Shown here one piece after another: positions 43,466 to 57,195 of a stretch of DNA of 64,000 nucleotides. Positions within the stretch are counted from its first letter, which is position 1. Every line of letters starts with the position of its first letter. The stretch is from the NCBI RefSeq assembly GCF_024679245.1, contig NC_090179.1, positions 1,089,501-1,153,500 on the forward strand. The letters run 5' to 3'. Both the position numbers and the translations under genes were made by a program. Source of the stretch: Pseudorasbora parva (lineage: Eukaryota; Chordata; Actinopteri; Cypriniformes; Gobionidae). The notes below the pieces were generated by a model. That model was not told the DNA's origin. It saw only the letters and a program-made list of their open reading frames with translations, and did not search any database.

Positions 43466-43503
<38 letters not shown>
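43466..43503. repeat. (AT)n microsatellite
   Basis: About 18 AT units, followed by further short AT repeats to 43518. Confidence 0.93.
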
Positions 43504-43505
<2 letters not shown>

Positions 43506-43711
43506 AATATATATATAAATTGGGGTCTTTAGTAGTAGTTTGATGTTCGTAGAAATATCTTTTTTTCTATTGCATATATTGCTTGTTTTCCTTATTTCAC
43601 TTATTTAGAAAAACTTGAGTTTTAGTACCTTCATAGCATATTGTTGTGGAATATTTTATCGGGGTTGTCCAAGTGCCCAAAAAATGAGGTTAAATAAAAA
43701 TGACCCATAGA

Positions 43712-43888
43712 GCAGGGCCACTGCCCTGCAGAGTTTAGCTCTAACCTTAATCAAACTCACCTGCCTGTTATCCTGAAGAGCACAATTAGCTGGTTCAGGT
43801 GTGTTTGATAAGGGTTGGAGCTAAACACTGCAGTGGGTTAGGGTGGGGTTAGGATGGCCCTTGAGGACCAGGGTTGAGAATGCCTGCG
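43712..43888. mobile_element. hAT-like MITE, degenerate
   Basis: gcagagtttagctctaacc on the left is the inverse of ggttggagctaaacactgc on the right, with internal ctggttcaggtgtgtttgat of the same family flavour as the MITEs at 1768 and 60807. Outer ends are eroded and no target duplication is seen. Confidence 0.65.
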
Positions 43889-44627
43889 ATAAAGGGTCAA
43901 TGCATGTTCCTGGTAGTATTACGAACATATCATTAGTTAATGTTATTGTAAAGAGAAAAAAAACATCTCAACTTTAAATTTTTCTTATACACTTTACACC
44001 ATCACATCAAGTCCCTACACTTTTTACTTGTTGAAAATCTGAGACTTTTATTATTCTCTTTTTATATTTATTCTATATTATCTTAATGATAAAAGAGCTA
44101 ATGCTAAATAACACAGTGTTTGGAACAACAGTCTGTCCTCTTCTCTTCTGTTTTAATTGACTTGACATTTCCACTCTCCACACATAGCCTTGAAAATAAC
44201 AAGCACTCTCTGCTAAAAAGATCTGGAGCTATGGAATCGTTTTCTTCTCTTGCTTCTCTCTTTTATTTCCGTGTTCTTCATTTTCTCTCACTCTCCTTTG
44301 CTAATGTGGCCGTCATGTCCTGGGCTGAGCTGGGCTTGTCTGTGCTGGGGTGAGAGAACAGGACCTCTGGGTAAATGCTGGGTAATGATGCATTAACTTC
44401 CTTCAGTGCTTCAGTTCCTTTGGGCTGCTGGTCTAATTCCCCTTTTACAAGAGCTCTACTCCTTAAATCAATGAATGTTCAACAGTGCATAGATTCTGTC
44501 ATGCAATATTCAGAGAACAGTATTTTTGGCATTATGTTACTGTATCCTTTTTTGCACATTTTCACAGTTCATGCAAACTAGGTTCATCCCCTCATCTTTA
44601 GACTGATGCTATTGTTTAGCTGTAACA
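43889..44627. other. Gene-free stretch
   Basis: No gene. Open frames at 44120-44353 and 44375-44581 lack motifs. Confidence 0.45.
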
Positions 44628-45265
44628 TACACTATTTGCCAAATGTTTTGGGACACCTTCCTTTAAATGCTCATGAACTTTAATAACATCCTATTGTTAA
44701 TTCGTAGGGTTTAAAATGGAGTCGGCCCACCCTTTGCAGATCTAGCAGCTTCAGCTCTTCTGGGAAGGCTTTCCTCAAGGCTTAGGAGTGTGTTTATGGG
44801 GATTTATGTTTATTCTTCTAGAAGCTCATTTGTGAGGTCAGGCACTGATGTTGGACGAGAAGGCCTGGCTCTCAGTCTCCGCTCTAATTCATCCCAAAGC
44901 TGTTCTATCGGATTGAGCTCAGGAATCTGTGCAGGCCAGTCAAGTTCCTCCACACCAAACTCCTCATCCATGTCTTTATGGGCCGACGCTTTGTGCACTG
45001 GAGCGCAGTCATGTTGCGGCAGGAAGGGCTGTCCAAAATGTCTTGGTATGCTGAAGCATTAAGAGTTCCTTTCACTGGAACTAAGGGGCCAAGCCCAACC
45101 CCTTAAAATCCACCCCACACCATAATCCCACATAATCCACCAAACTTTACAATGGGCACAGTGCAGTCAGGCAAGTCCCGTTCTCCTGGCGACTGCCAAA
45201 CCCAGACTCGTCCATGGGATTGCCAAACAGAGAAGCGTGATTGGTCTCTCCAGAGGGGGTCAATC
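44628..45265 (-). pseudogene. Tc1-like transposase relic (C-terminal two thirds)
   Basis: Minus-strand translation yields [19 protein letters not shown] near 45240, VPIVKFGG and a degraded MVWGGF block near 45110-45160. In another frame follow EELDWPAQIPELNPIEQLW (about 44920) and RPSRPTSVPDLTNELLEE ending near 44810. These are the catalytic and C-terminal blocks of Tc1 transposase. The terminal repeat (tacactatttgccaaatg) is at 44628. The N-terminal third and the other terminal repeat are lost at 45265, where a gypsy sequence begins. Frameshifts make it inactive. Confidence 0.88.
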
Positions 45266-45538
45266 CCCCCCCCCCCCCCCCCTCAACTCATCGTAGAGGA
45301 CGGCACGGCAAACCAGGTCTGGAATATCTTAGACTCCCGGCGATGTGGTGGCCAGCTCCAGTACCTAGTTGACTGGGAAGGTTACAGTCCCGAAGTACGC
45401 TCATGGGTACCTAGAAACAACATCCTTGACCCCAACCTGCTTGAGAACCTCCATGCTACCCACCCTAACCATCCAGCACCAGAGGCAGAGGTTGTCCACC
45501 ACGTCATCGGGATCCTCGGCCCTCTGGAGCAGGCTTGA
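45266..45538 (+). pseudogene. Gypsy (chromovirus) integrase C-terminal chromodomain
   Basis: After a C-run (45268-45284) the frame reads a proline stretch, then [59 protein letters not shown]: a chromodomain with its aromatic cage positions (W in VDWEGY, W in SWVP). Chromovirus integrases carry this at their C-terminus, where it reads chromatin marks to guide insertion. The rest of pol is missing; upstream is a truncated Tc1 element, so the junction fuses two broken transposons. The stop at 45536-45538 is probably the native end of pol. Confidence 0.85.
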
Positions 45539-45539
45539 A

Positions 45540-45930
45540 TGTCACAAACATGTCAGGTACTGACAATACACTGATTCCCTTGAGTACTATTCACACGCAC
45601 CTGCACATCATCATCTCATCGCTGCCTGCACTTAAGCCCCACGCACACAGTCAGTCACTGTCCCATCGTGTTTGTATTAGGACTTACATGTATACTTACC
45701 TCAAGGACTTCCAATGTGTTACTTACCTGCTTCCTCGTCTCCAGTGTGTCTCCTCATCTCCAGTGTGTCTCCTCGTCTTCGCCTCCTGGCTTCCTCGTCT
45801 TCCTGGTTCCAACAACCCGTCTTCCATATCTGCCTGCAAACAAACTTTTATCATCAAGTATTATCATCCAGCTGTCCACCATTCCTGAACTCTCATCTAT
45901 CAGTCTACTATCTTGAAAATCCTTCATAAT
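45540..45930 (+). repeat. Probable 3' LTR of the chromodomain gypsy element
   Basis: Begins tgtcacaaac immediately after the pol stop and is T/C-rich with short internal repeats (cctcgtctccagtgtgtctc twice near 45735-45780). The position suits a 3' LTR, but no 5' partner exists in the window and the right boundary is a guess. Confidence 0.45.
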
Positions 45931-48221
<2,291 letters not shown>

Positions 48222-48822
48222 ACTGCTGTGTTCACACTGACCGATGGATCGGCGACAGGAGGTTTCACACTGCATGATTGGACAAGAGGATGAATCGCAG
48301 ACAACTCTCAGGAACGCATACTTCACAGGCAAACACACGTGAGAAGTGACAAGGAAACAGCACGAGAGTTTACGTGTGCGTCAGACTGGAGCTCTCGCAC
48401 GAGACTGGGATTGTTATAAAAAATTATAAACTACTGAAAGTTTGTAATCCAAATTGTCTGTGCGCTGATTTGCAGCAAAAAGGAGAAAAAGAAACAATTA
48501 TTTATTCTGATTATGATGGTAGAAATGGTTGGGGAGATGCGGGGAGCAAGGATTGTGTTCTGCAAAGAGGGATGGAGGTAAATAAATAATTTTGCAATGT
48601 GCTGCTGTTGCAGCCGGACAGCAAATGTTTGGGATTTGTTTGATAGAATTGTAAATGTATCTATTAAAATTTCAGATATTTAGCATGTGAAATATCTCAC
48701 GGGTTATTCTCTCAGATCGCATCTTTGATCATTCACACTACACGATTGTCACTCGTGTGAACGAACACCGATTTGTCTGATTTTGTGCCTAAAATCGGCC
48801 AGTGTTAACTCTGCATTAGTGT
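48222..48822. mobile_element. MITE with about 22-bp inverted repeats
   Basis: Left gctgtgttcacactgaccgat and right (reversed) gcagagttaacactggccgat form terminal repeats about 600 bp apart. Nothing recognisable is encoded; the 71-codon frame at 48374-48589 shows no known domain. Confidence 0.65.
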
Positions 48823-49889
48823 TAGTGTTGTCAAATCGATAAGATTACTGAATATAAACTGAATATAAAGACCTCAAATTCATATAGTCAAGATATAAAA
48901 CTGGTCTAAACAATGGATCTGCGATAAAGTGAGTAATGTTTCATGAAACAGTTGTGACTAACTACTACTAAAAGTCGCAATTAGCATATTTTCAAAAAAC
49001 CTTCAAGATGATTGTTTGAATCTGACAAAAAAGGTGCTCAATTTTGAGAAATATCTAGTTATCTGAAGGTTCCAAAACAAAATCACCCAGCAACTATACC
49101 TTAAAATCCCTAGTAATAACACCACATTTGACACACACCAAGTCAATACCAAATATTTAGTTTAATTAACATTAACGAAACAGACAGCCTTTATTAAGAC
49201 GTTCAAACGTTCACTTAAGACATAACAGATGATGATTCTGTGAATGTATATTGGGATCACGCGCTGTGAGAGGCATCTTTGTGCGCACGTATAATCTGTT
49301 AGTCAGCACCAAAAGGGGGATCGTTTTCATGGACAAATGAAAGGTACTCCTCTCTGAAAATGTACAAATAAAGAAACGTTTAGATGTTAATTGCTACTTG
49401 AAGCATTGGGATTGTTAAACGAGAGATTAATTAATATTTTTTTGTGAAAATCTTAAAAGCTAAATTTTTCACTTGTTTTGCGTGTAGCTCAAAATGATCC
49501 TGTGCACATTCCCACTCAATAAGTCCAATATCATTCAATTGTGTTAGGTGAGGGTAGATTAAGTGTTATCTGCTGTGACGTCACAATCATGTTGCATTGT
49601 GGTCTATGGATCTGCCTGAAGTGTGCATATTAACTCGTTTCCTCTGTCAAAATAGAGAGGTTGAGGGTCTGTCCAAATTAACTTCCCTCGTCCACTTGAC
49701 AAATTGGCAGGGATTTCCCTAAGAGGAAGTGCTTAGGGAAGATTGTGAGTGTATATCTAAAACGTGGAGTCTTCTCAGGGTCAGAAAAAAAGTCTTCTCA
49801 GGGTCAGACTGTGGGACTTCTTCAGTGATATGCAATTATAGTTGAGTAGAGGAAAAAACCAACAGCCAACAACAGACTAAAATCCTCAC
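48823..49889. other. Gene-free stretch
   Basis: No gene. A duplicated tcttctcagggtcaga is seen near 49773 and 49792. Confidence 0.45.
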
Positions 49890-50335
49890 ACTGGCCCTCA
49901 TTTATTAAAAGTGCGTACACCAAATTTCCAGCGTACATCTGCGTATACCCAAAACCACAGTGACTTTGAAATTTATCAATATGGACGTTGGAGTACGGCA
50001 CGCTCAAATTCTACGCCTAAGTATCCTGAGAAGAAGACTTACAAATTGTCATGCAATTATTAATGTGAATTTCACTTCCCTGGTGATGGCCTCGTCTCTC
50101 GTTCTCCATGTCAGACAAATTTCGCTTCTTTGCCGTCTTCCATGTGTCCATGGCGTAAAATGAGGGCGTGGAGGAGGCTTGTATATATAGGGGTGTGTTA
50201 TTCTAATGACGATCGTTTTCAGCCGCGGCATTGATCAAGGGCAAGTATTGCGTACACCTGGATTGCAGAGAGTGTAAGCATAATCTTATGCCAATATATA
50301 AGCCCGTTTCTATGCAAGATTGATAAATAAGGGCC
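49890..50335. mobile_element. MITE with TGGCCCTYATTTAT ends
   Basis: Left tggccctcatttattaaaag and right gataaataagggcca are inverted repeats. Internal cgtacacc motifs near each end extend the palindrome. About 446 bp; non-coding. Confidence 0.75.
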
Positions 50336-51630
50336 ACTGAGCATAGCTATAATGTCAAGTTCTACATTCATTCATCAACATGTGATTCCTAATTCTTTTT
50401 CCTGGAGGAACACCAACACTACACATTTTGAATGTCACCCTTATCCGACTCGTCCATTTCAGAGTCCATTGGAGTCTTTACTAATGTGCTGAATCAGGTG
50501 TGTCAGATGAGGGGACATACAAAATAGTCACGGCAGATTTTTAGAAGCACTATTTTCCAATCCAGAAGGCCGGATGGCTTGAGCCTCTGCCCCTTTGAAA
50601 GGGAAAGTGCCCTTTTCGATCGCACCCCAGTGCTCCCGCGAACACAATCTCTAACGAGGTGGGCAACCCCACCCCCCCAAACGTGAATGGTACTGCCTCA
50701 ACCCCAGCATAAACCACCGTGTAAACCACAATGCTCTATAAACCACTATCAGAGGATGTAGCACTGTCAGAAAAAAGTAGTTAGTGCTTATTAACCAAAA
50801 ACTGCTTCTCAAAAGAGCCCAGGGCCATCACTGTTGGTGTATTGTAGGTCTGTATGACTATGTGTATGTGTGTAGTACAACTGCAGTATCAGGGTCAGGT
50901 TTGTAGCTCTGCTTTAACCTGGTAGAGAGATGCATTTGTGTTTGATGCTGTGTTGTCACTGCTGGCAGGTATGTGGCGGAGATAAAAGAGCTGTTTGTGA
51001 CGCTGAACTTCTGAACCTGTGGTTTGCCTCAGCTGCGTTTACCCCGACAGACATTACATTTACTCTCAGAGCTATACATCGCGCGCAATGAAACAGACAG
51101 ACGTGATTCTGAAGTAAAGAATGTTTGATATCAACACTGCTGAGTTTCCTAACATAAAGCCGAAGAATGAAGAGAAACCTCCCACACACACACATCAGAA
51201 GACACTAAAAACACTCTCAGACCTTCTCATGCTGGTGAAGAACAGAGGATGTAGAGGCAGAAAGACACAATTATGTTCACTTTCTGTTCAGTTTGGATTG
51301 TGCAACCTATTCTTTTAATTTGTGCAACAACTCTTTCTATCTCATTCAACTGTGCAGAATATTCAAGAATTCCTTGAGTGCTGTAGAAATGACTTCTGTA
51401 GTCAGTGTCAATAGTCTGAACTTTGCTCTCGGTGTAATGCTGTTTGATTAGCCTGCCAGTGTTTGATAAGTGTCTGTGCAAGCAACTGAGCTTCTTCTGA
51501 AACCGGTATCAATTTAACCCAATCTAGCTTCTGCTGAGCTCAGACAATATTAGGGGCTGTAGTCATGCTATTGATAGGTTTTACATGCTTTAACACATTT
51601 TCAGATTTCAGTCAAATGAATGTAGTTTAC
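50336..51630. other. Mostly gene-free; degenerate MITE and an exon-like spot
   Basis: 50395-50560 is an eroded relative of the hAT-type MITE at 60807 (cctggaggaacaccaacac, atcaggtgtgtcagatgagg). At 50952-51015 a pyrimidine tract plus AG precedes a short frame YVAEIKELFVTLNF ending in TGA. It could be a terminal coding exon, but is unsupported otherwise. Confidence 0.3.
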
Positions 51631-52363
51631 TAGCCTGTCAACTCTAGTCAGAATATGAGTCTGATGCTCGATTGGGCTGTGATTATGGGGCGTGTTTCAA
51701 CCCAACCAGGAAAGACCTCAATTGGACAGACCTACAACCAATCAGAGCAATGAAGCGATGTCAACAGAGCTTAACTGCACTGTGTTGCCAAGTCCGCGTT
51801 TTTTTGATTGTTTTCTATGTTCGCGGGTTGAAGCGACTATTATGTGATATATAGACCCATGAGTGCTAATTTTAGCAGCAACCTTGCCAAAATAACACAC
51901 ATTTTACTCCCAAGCACCATTTTTCCCCCAGAGAACCCCCCAAGAAGCTATTGTTTAGGGCTAGTAGTTGGCGGGTTTTGTTGTAAAAACTTGGCAACCC
52001 TGTCTGCACGCGCGCTGGAATAAACGATCTTTGCCGGTGTTGTAAAAAAATAAAAGACTTTAATGATACACAGAGTACTTAACCCAACATGATCATCATT
52101 TCTGAGAGAATTAGTGATGGTGATGCAGATACAAACAAGCTCTCCGTTTAGGATCCGAACAAATATAATCCAAGCCCCTTTGATGACATGTATGATTACA
52201 TTACTGTTGATCATCTGTCTGTAATCGTCTAAAGCCCACGCTGTTGATCTCATTGGTCAGTTTCTGTTCGTAGATAATTACTCCTCTATGGATCAAGGCC
52301 AGACCAAACTGCCTGACCTAAAAATGTTGTGGGCGGGGCTAAATTCGGCTGACATCCAGGCTA
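51631..52363. mobile_element. Non-autonomous DNA element with 9-bp flanking duplication
   Basis: Begins TAGCCTG and ends CAGGCTA, flanked by GTAGTTTAC at 51622-51630 and 52364-52372 (identity can extend to 10 bp depending on the boundary). 733 bp, no transposase. Duplication length fits hAT (8) or Mutator-like (9) mechanisms; the short inverted repeat does not decide. Confidence 0.75.
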
Positions 52364-52372
52364 GTAGTTTAC

Positions 52373-53055
52373 TTTAAAGTTGAGAAGATCTGTACATTAT
52401 CCACAACAAAAGTGTATATTTATCGTTTGAATTTCATGACAAAATGGACAGAATACTTCATATGTCTGCGTGTGAACTCGGATTGAAGTCTGTTCCAGGC
52501 GTAAAACATGATGCCATTCGGTACCGATCGGTAAACACATGCACCGTACCGGAAGCCCGAATACAAATGCGTGTACTTTTACACCCCTACTGAATAAACA
52601 AAAAAGACAAACTACTTGAAAGACACAAATCTGTGCAAAAAGATCACTATTTGTTTACTTTGGAACTTTTGAGATTGAAAACTCTTGAAGAAATTCCTGT
52701 GTTTCACTTTGTGATTTCCCTGGGGGTTTGTGAATCTGTTGTTGAGCATGTTGTTATCCCTCATCCAGTCTAAAAGTTGCTTGCCAATGTTAATTTCCTG
52801 TTTTCAACCTGTATCCAGCCTGCGCTCCTGTGTTTTCAACTGTTTGCTTCCCTACATATTTACCCATCTGGTAGAACTACCGTAAATAAACTCCTGTACT
52901 TGGCCCTGACTCCATCTTCCTTGTACAGTAGTACACCATTCCTAGTACACCATCTTCCTAGTATAGTATCCATGTTGACTGGAGCTGGGAAAGTGCACCC
53001 TGGTATGACTTTTAAAGGGGTGATGAATTGAAAAATCAACATTCCTTTGAGCCTT
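52373..53055. other. Gene-free; possible gypsy LTR tail
   Basis: 52800-52925 (gtaaataaactcctgtacttggccctgactcc region) resembles the 3' part of a gypsy LTR, with a polyadenylation-like aataaa near 52884. No other LTR feature is seen. Confidence 0.35.
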
Positions 53056-53771
53056 AAGCCCTATTCGGACGGGATTAGATTAACATGGGGACATGGGGGT
53101 AAAGTCATTTTACCTCAGGACGTCTGTAATATTAATGGCCAATTCGCACGGGATAAGACATCTCAGTAAAACTAGCAGAAGTGGGAGGAGTAACTGGCTT
53201 TACGCACGTCCTTGACGTCATGTGCGTATGACGTTACCGTTATAACGTGAGCAAACACACAACCTGAGCGCCAGTCTGAACTCTGTCTCCAATATATATG
53301 TGTTTTAATAAACAGTTAGGTTCAGTCTAACGATTCTGATTGGATTATGTTGGTAATAGACACTTTCCTAGAGCTAAAATGTGTTGTGCCTCTAATAAGT
53401 GCTTTTGATCTTCTTTTTGCTTTCAATGATATGCGGAAAATACTGGACATTTTCCACAGATTTGTCCCACCACCTACAACGCAGCTGAATGCTTCAAGCA
53501 CCTCCAAGGTCACAAAATGCGCTTTTTTTTTTACTTTTAAACAGGAAATGACAGAATTTTACCATAGATTTTTACAGCAGGTCTATTCGAACGGGATTAG
53601 TATTACCCAAGGTCATTTTTCCAGACCTTTTTCCAGAAGGTAAAAGTCTCGGTAATCTTTACTGACATTAGCCCTATTCGGACTGGATTAGTTTAACATG
53701 GGGACATGGGGGTAAAGTCATTTTACCTCAGGACGTCTGTAATATTAATGGCCAATTCGCACGGGATAAGA
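53056..53771. repeat. Direct duplication of a 100-bp MITE-like end
   Basis: About 100 bp starting agccctattcggacgggatt at 53056 recurs in the same orientation at 53671 with two or three differences. A shorter direct relative (ctattcgaacgggattag) is at 53583. Spacing between full copies is 615 bp. Inverted partners are not seen, so the unit is not a simple MITE. Confidence 0.75.
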
Positions 53772-54102
53772 CCATAGACAGTAAAAGAAATGGACAGAGC
53801 GACCCCATTGACGTCAACGGCGAAATATTTACCCGGAACTTCATTTAGACCCTGGTTCCTGCGGTCTAAACACACCGAGTACCACCCAAAGTTCCTGGGT
53901 AAAGTACCTGTGGTGGAAATGCGGCTAAAGTAAAGCTTTTATTGACACAGGCCCAGCAAAGGAGAGATCGCAGAATATGATACGACCATTGACGTCAAAG
54001 AATGCAGAAACGCTGCCTCAACAGAAAAAATATGTACGCCTGATTCTGTAGCCTGCCCACCGACTCGTGGAGCTAAACGGATTGCGCTACTGAGTAATAA
54101 GC
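53772..54102. other. Non-coding, repeat-like lead into THAP relic
   Basis: Contains accattgacgtcaa twice (near 53804 and 53985), perhaps part of the same element as the following THAP relic. No gene. Confidence 0.35.
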
Positions 54103-54390
54103 ATGCCGAAGTTTGCAAGATATTGCACTATTCCTGGTTGTGGAAGAACACAGTCCCTGCATAAGCTTCCTTCAGATTCTAAGATTAGGAATGTGTAGTT
54201 GAACTTCATTTTTAATGACGATCCAGGTCACGTGCGTAAGACATTGCACGTTTGTTCACTTCATTTCACTGTGAAATCGTTTGTAAACAAGACTCAAGAC
54301 TGAATTTGCAGACATACTGCGATTAAAACACAATGCTGTGCCTTTTATATTGGATCCGACAGGAATGGTGCAACACCCTTATGTAATTAA
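54103..54390 (+). pseudogene. THAP-domain relic (P-element-like or domesticated family)
   Basis: ATG at 54103 opens MPKFARYCTIPGCGRTQSLH, then KLPSDSKIRNV, a TAG stop where the domain's invariant tryptophan is expected, and FIFNDDPGHVRKTLHVCSLHF. The C2CH zinc-binding pattern (CTIPGC ... CSLHF) marks a THAP DNA-binding domain, known in P-element transposases and derived proteins. After a second stop (54310) a shifted frame gives AVPFILDP near 54332, like the end of the AVPT box that terminates THAP domains. No catalytic part is seen. Confidence 0.8.
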
Positions 54391-56555
54391 AACGTTTTTT
54401 TTTAATATGTGATAGTATTGCATTGTTACAGATAATTTTGATTATGTGTACGTGTCTAGCAGAACATACCTTAGCATGCTTTCACAGGCTGGAGAATCCT
54501 TTATTTGTTGGTTCATTGTGATTTGGGATCAGACCCAACATCCTGGGGCTGTGTTTTCCAGACAGGCTACCAAAACGAAAGCCTGTGAATCTTATATAGT
54601 GCAAGATTTAAGAAGCTATTGAAACTGAAATAGTGAAATAACATTCCTTTCTTGATGTGCAATGTTCACGACTGTTTACTTGGTATTTGAAGGAAGGGAG
54701 CGAGTGTGTGTGTGGTTCGTGCTTATATCCACCGAGCGGGCAGGCCAAGTAATACAAAAATGATATTCCAATCAATTGCGGGTGGAATCATTGTGTTTGT
54801 TTGATAAAGACGAGCCCTGTGAGAGAATCATTCTGTTTGCGGTTTTCAAAACCATATCTCACGTGATCTGAGAGGAGAGCAGAAGCTCATTAAATATGCA
54901 AATCTTATCCAATCCAATCCTATCCGGGACGAGCGCTGTGTGAACAAAAGCCGAAACTAATGCCGCAACGTGTACGTAGTTATCGTGCGACTCCTAGAGC
55001 TTGTCTCTCCGCCTGAAGCGGAGATCGCTCGCCGTTATACGTCACATCAGGATGTCACGTGTCAACTCGATCCGGGAATGTCGGGTCGCATTATCCGTGT
55101 ATTTTACCGGAATCGCAGTGTGAAAGGGGCTTAAGTGGCACAAATGTTTTATTTCCAGACCACTAGGTGGCACTGTTCCGAAACTGTGCAGGTAGCCTCA
55201 AGTCATGGTTGTCATAACACACACCAAGTTTCGTCAGAATACAATAAAGTGCTGTGGAGATAAAGCCCTTACATTAATTTTAGCAGGCACTTTGTCAAAT
55301 TTGTTTGCGTGTAATTTGAGATCGTTTTAACCAATTGACTTGAATTATATTACTTTTTGTCGGCATGGTCTGAAGATTATCTGGTTATATTTTCATGAAT
55401 ATTGGAGCAACGATCTAGGAGGAGTTTGAAAAAGTAGGTTTCTATGAAAATTCTAATTAGAGGGAAAATTCTGTGCAATTCAAATTGGGCAACCGGATCG
55501 GCTTGAGCCAAGGAATCGGAGGGGAACAAATATTTTTATTTCTAGCCCTTACGGTTCAAAGGTTATTAGCACAAATATTTGTCAAACTTTGGACAGGTGG
55601 TGGTGCTAGAGGGGTTGAGATAAAGACTCAAAATTACTATGGTGACATTTCAGACTGTCCTCGCCCTGTGTGCCAAATTTCATAACTTTCCCGTTTATGA
55701 TCCCTACCCATCACTGGTATGAAAAGGAAACAGGTCAATTTAGCTGAAAGGGAATTATTAATTTATTTATTGGGAATTAAATTAATTTGAAGGAATCACT
55801 TATTTTATGGCTGAAAATGTGAAAAGTTCCTTTGAACAGGCCGTAACTATCAACTCTATAGCAGATGATTCAAACTACAGTGAAAACAATTTATTAGCAT
55901 GTTAACAAGACCAGCAGTTTAATTTGTAAGCACATAACCCAAGAACACTTCTCTTTACATACATCCTTTGCTGAAAGGGATTTCCCAGGTTCGTTATTTC
56001 GCTGGAGGTCTTTTAGCATCTGAAGTGACATCTTGGGAAGCCAATCATGTTCTGGTGTGGTGTGTTGGTGAAAGTCTCCGTGGGTGTTCAAAGTTTAAAG
56101 TTTGAGGTGGGCAAAGACTATAGAGTCGTTGACTGAAGCTTTGCCGTAAAAAAAAAACGAAACTCAGAAAGTGAGACTCAACAGTAAAGGGAAAAAAAGT
56201 AAGTGAGACGAGAGTAGTCAGTCTGCACAGTTTTGGGGACGTTTTTTGACATGCTCTGACAGTTGTGCTTTTTTTCAGTTGCTTATGAACACATTAATGG
56301 CAAAAGTTAATACAGTCATTACATTCCACCCTTGTTGACGTCATAGGCCTATACTCTCTCTCGAAAAAAGAAAAAAAAAACCTTTCCAAAACTTGTGAGA
56401 AACTGGAAGGAGTAATTTTGGCACAGAAATACAAACATTAAATGTCCAACTTATTATTTTAAACTTTGGCCAAGACTTTAACAGTGTAAAAAAAAAATCA
56501 CTGTTAAAATAAAGGCATGTACGAATTCACTTTTGCTAGTTTAACAACGGAAAAA
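54391..56555. other. Gene-free stretch with undelimited repeats
   Basis: 55040-55133 ends in gtgtgaaaggggctt, reminiscent of a MITE terminus. 55140-55720 carries phrases common in fish intergenic repeats (ccactaggtggcactgttc, ccaaatttcataactttc) but no definable ends. Open frames at 55473-55685 and 55894-56091 have no motif. Confidence 0.35.
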
Positions 56556-57195
56556 AATATCAACGCTCCAGGTGCATGCTCTAAATGTGTTGTCTCTTAA
56601 TGAGTCATGGGTGTGTTTTGGGCTTAATGTGCAACAAAACAGTCAGAGTCTCATCTCCCATTCCCTTTAAAAGCCAGTTGCGCTTGCACCATGGCGGATT
56701 CACTCTTTACATGTGAGCGGAAAGACTGAACCTTTCTTTTTATTTTTTAATATTTAAACATCTGTTTATGCTGCTGCCTCTGTGTGTGTGTGTCTGTGTG
56801 TGTGTGTGTGTGCGTGCGTGCGTGTGTGCGTGCGTGTGTGTTTAATAATCAGAGTGTGTGTATGTGTTTGTGTTGTGCACCATCTATAGGCTTATTTTAC
56901 TAACACACCCTTTAAATAACACTGAAATACTGCACTATTGACTTTAGAGCAGGTTTGTGTTGGTCAATGGTCAGTGGTTTTCTATCTCTCAAAATATCAC
57001 GGCTCCAACAATGCTCCTGAACACTCCTGGTTTTCAGACCAGCACACCCATGCTGGAACAGAGGTGTCAGTGCATTTGATATTTAAACTACGTAGATCTA
57101 GTCGAGAACATGAGAACTGCATTAGATTGAAACTAGCAGAAAACACTTGCGTAGTGCCTGGCGTCGCATTGCGCCGGGTGCATGATAGGGCCCTT
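56556..57195. mobile_element. Possible MITE-type repeat
   Basis: gcgctt-rich parts at 56675-56700 (gcgcttgcaccatggcgga) and at 57155-57190 (gcgtcgcattgcgccgggtgcatg), with caatgctcctgaacactcc near 57008, match my memory of a common fish repeat. An interrupted GT run lies at 56778-56840. Boundaries are estimates. Confidence 0.35.
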
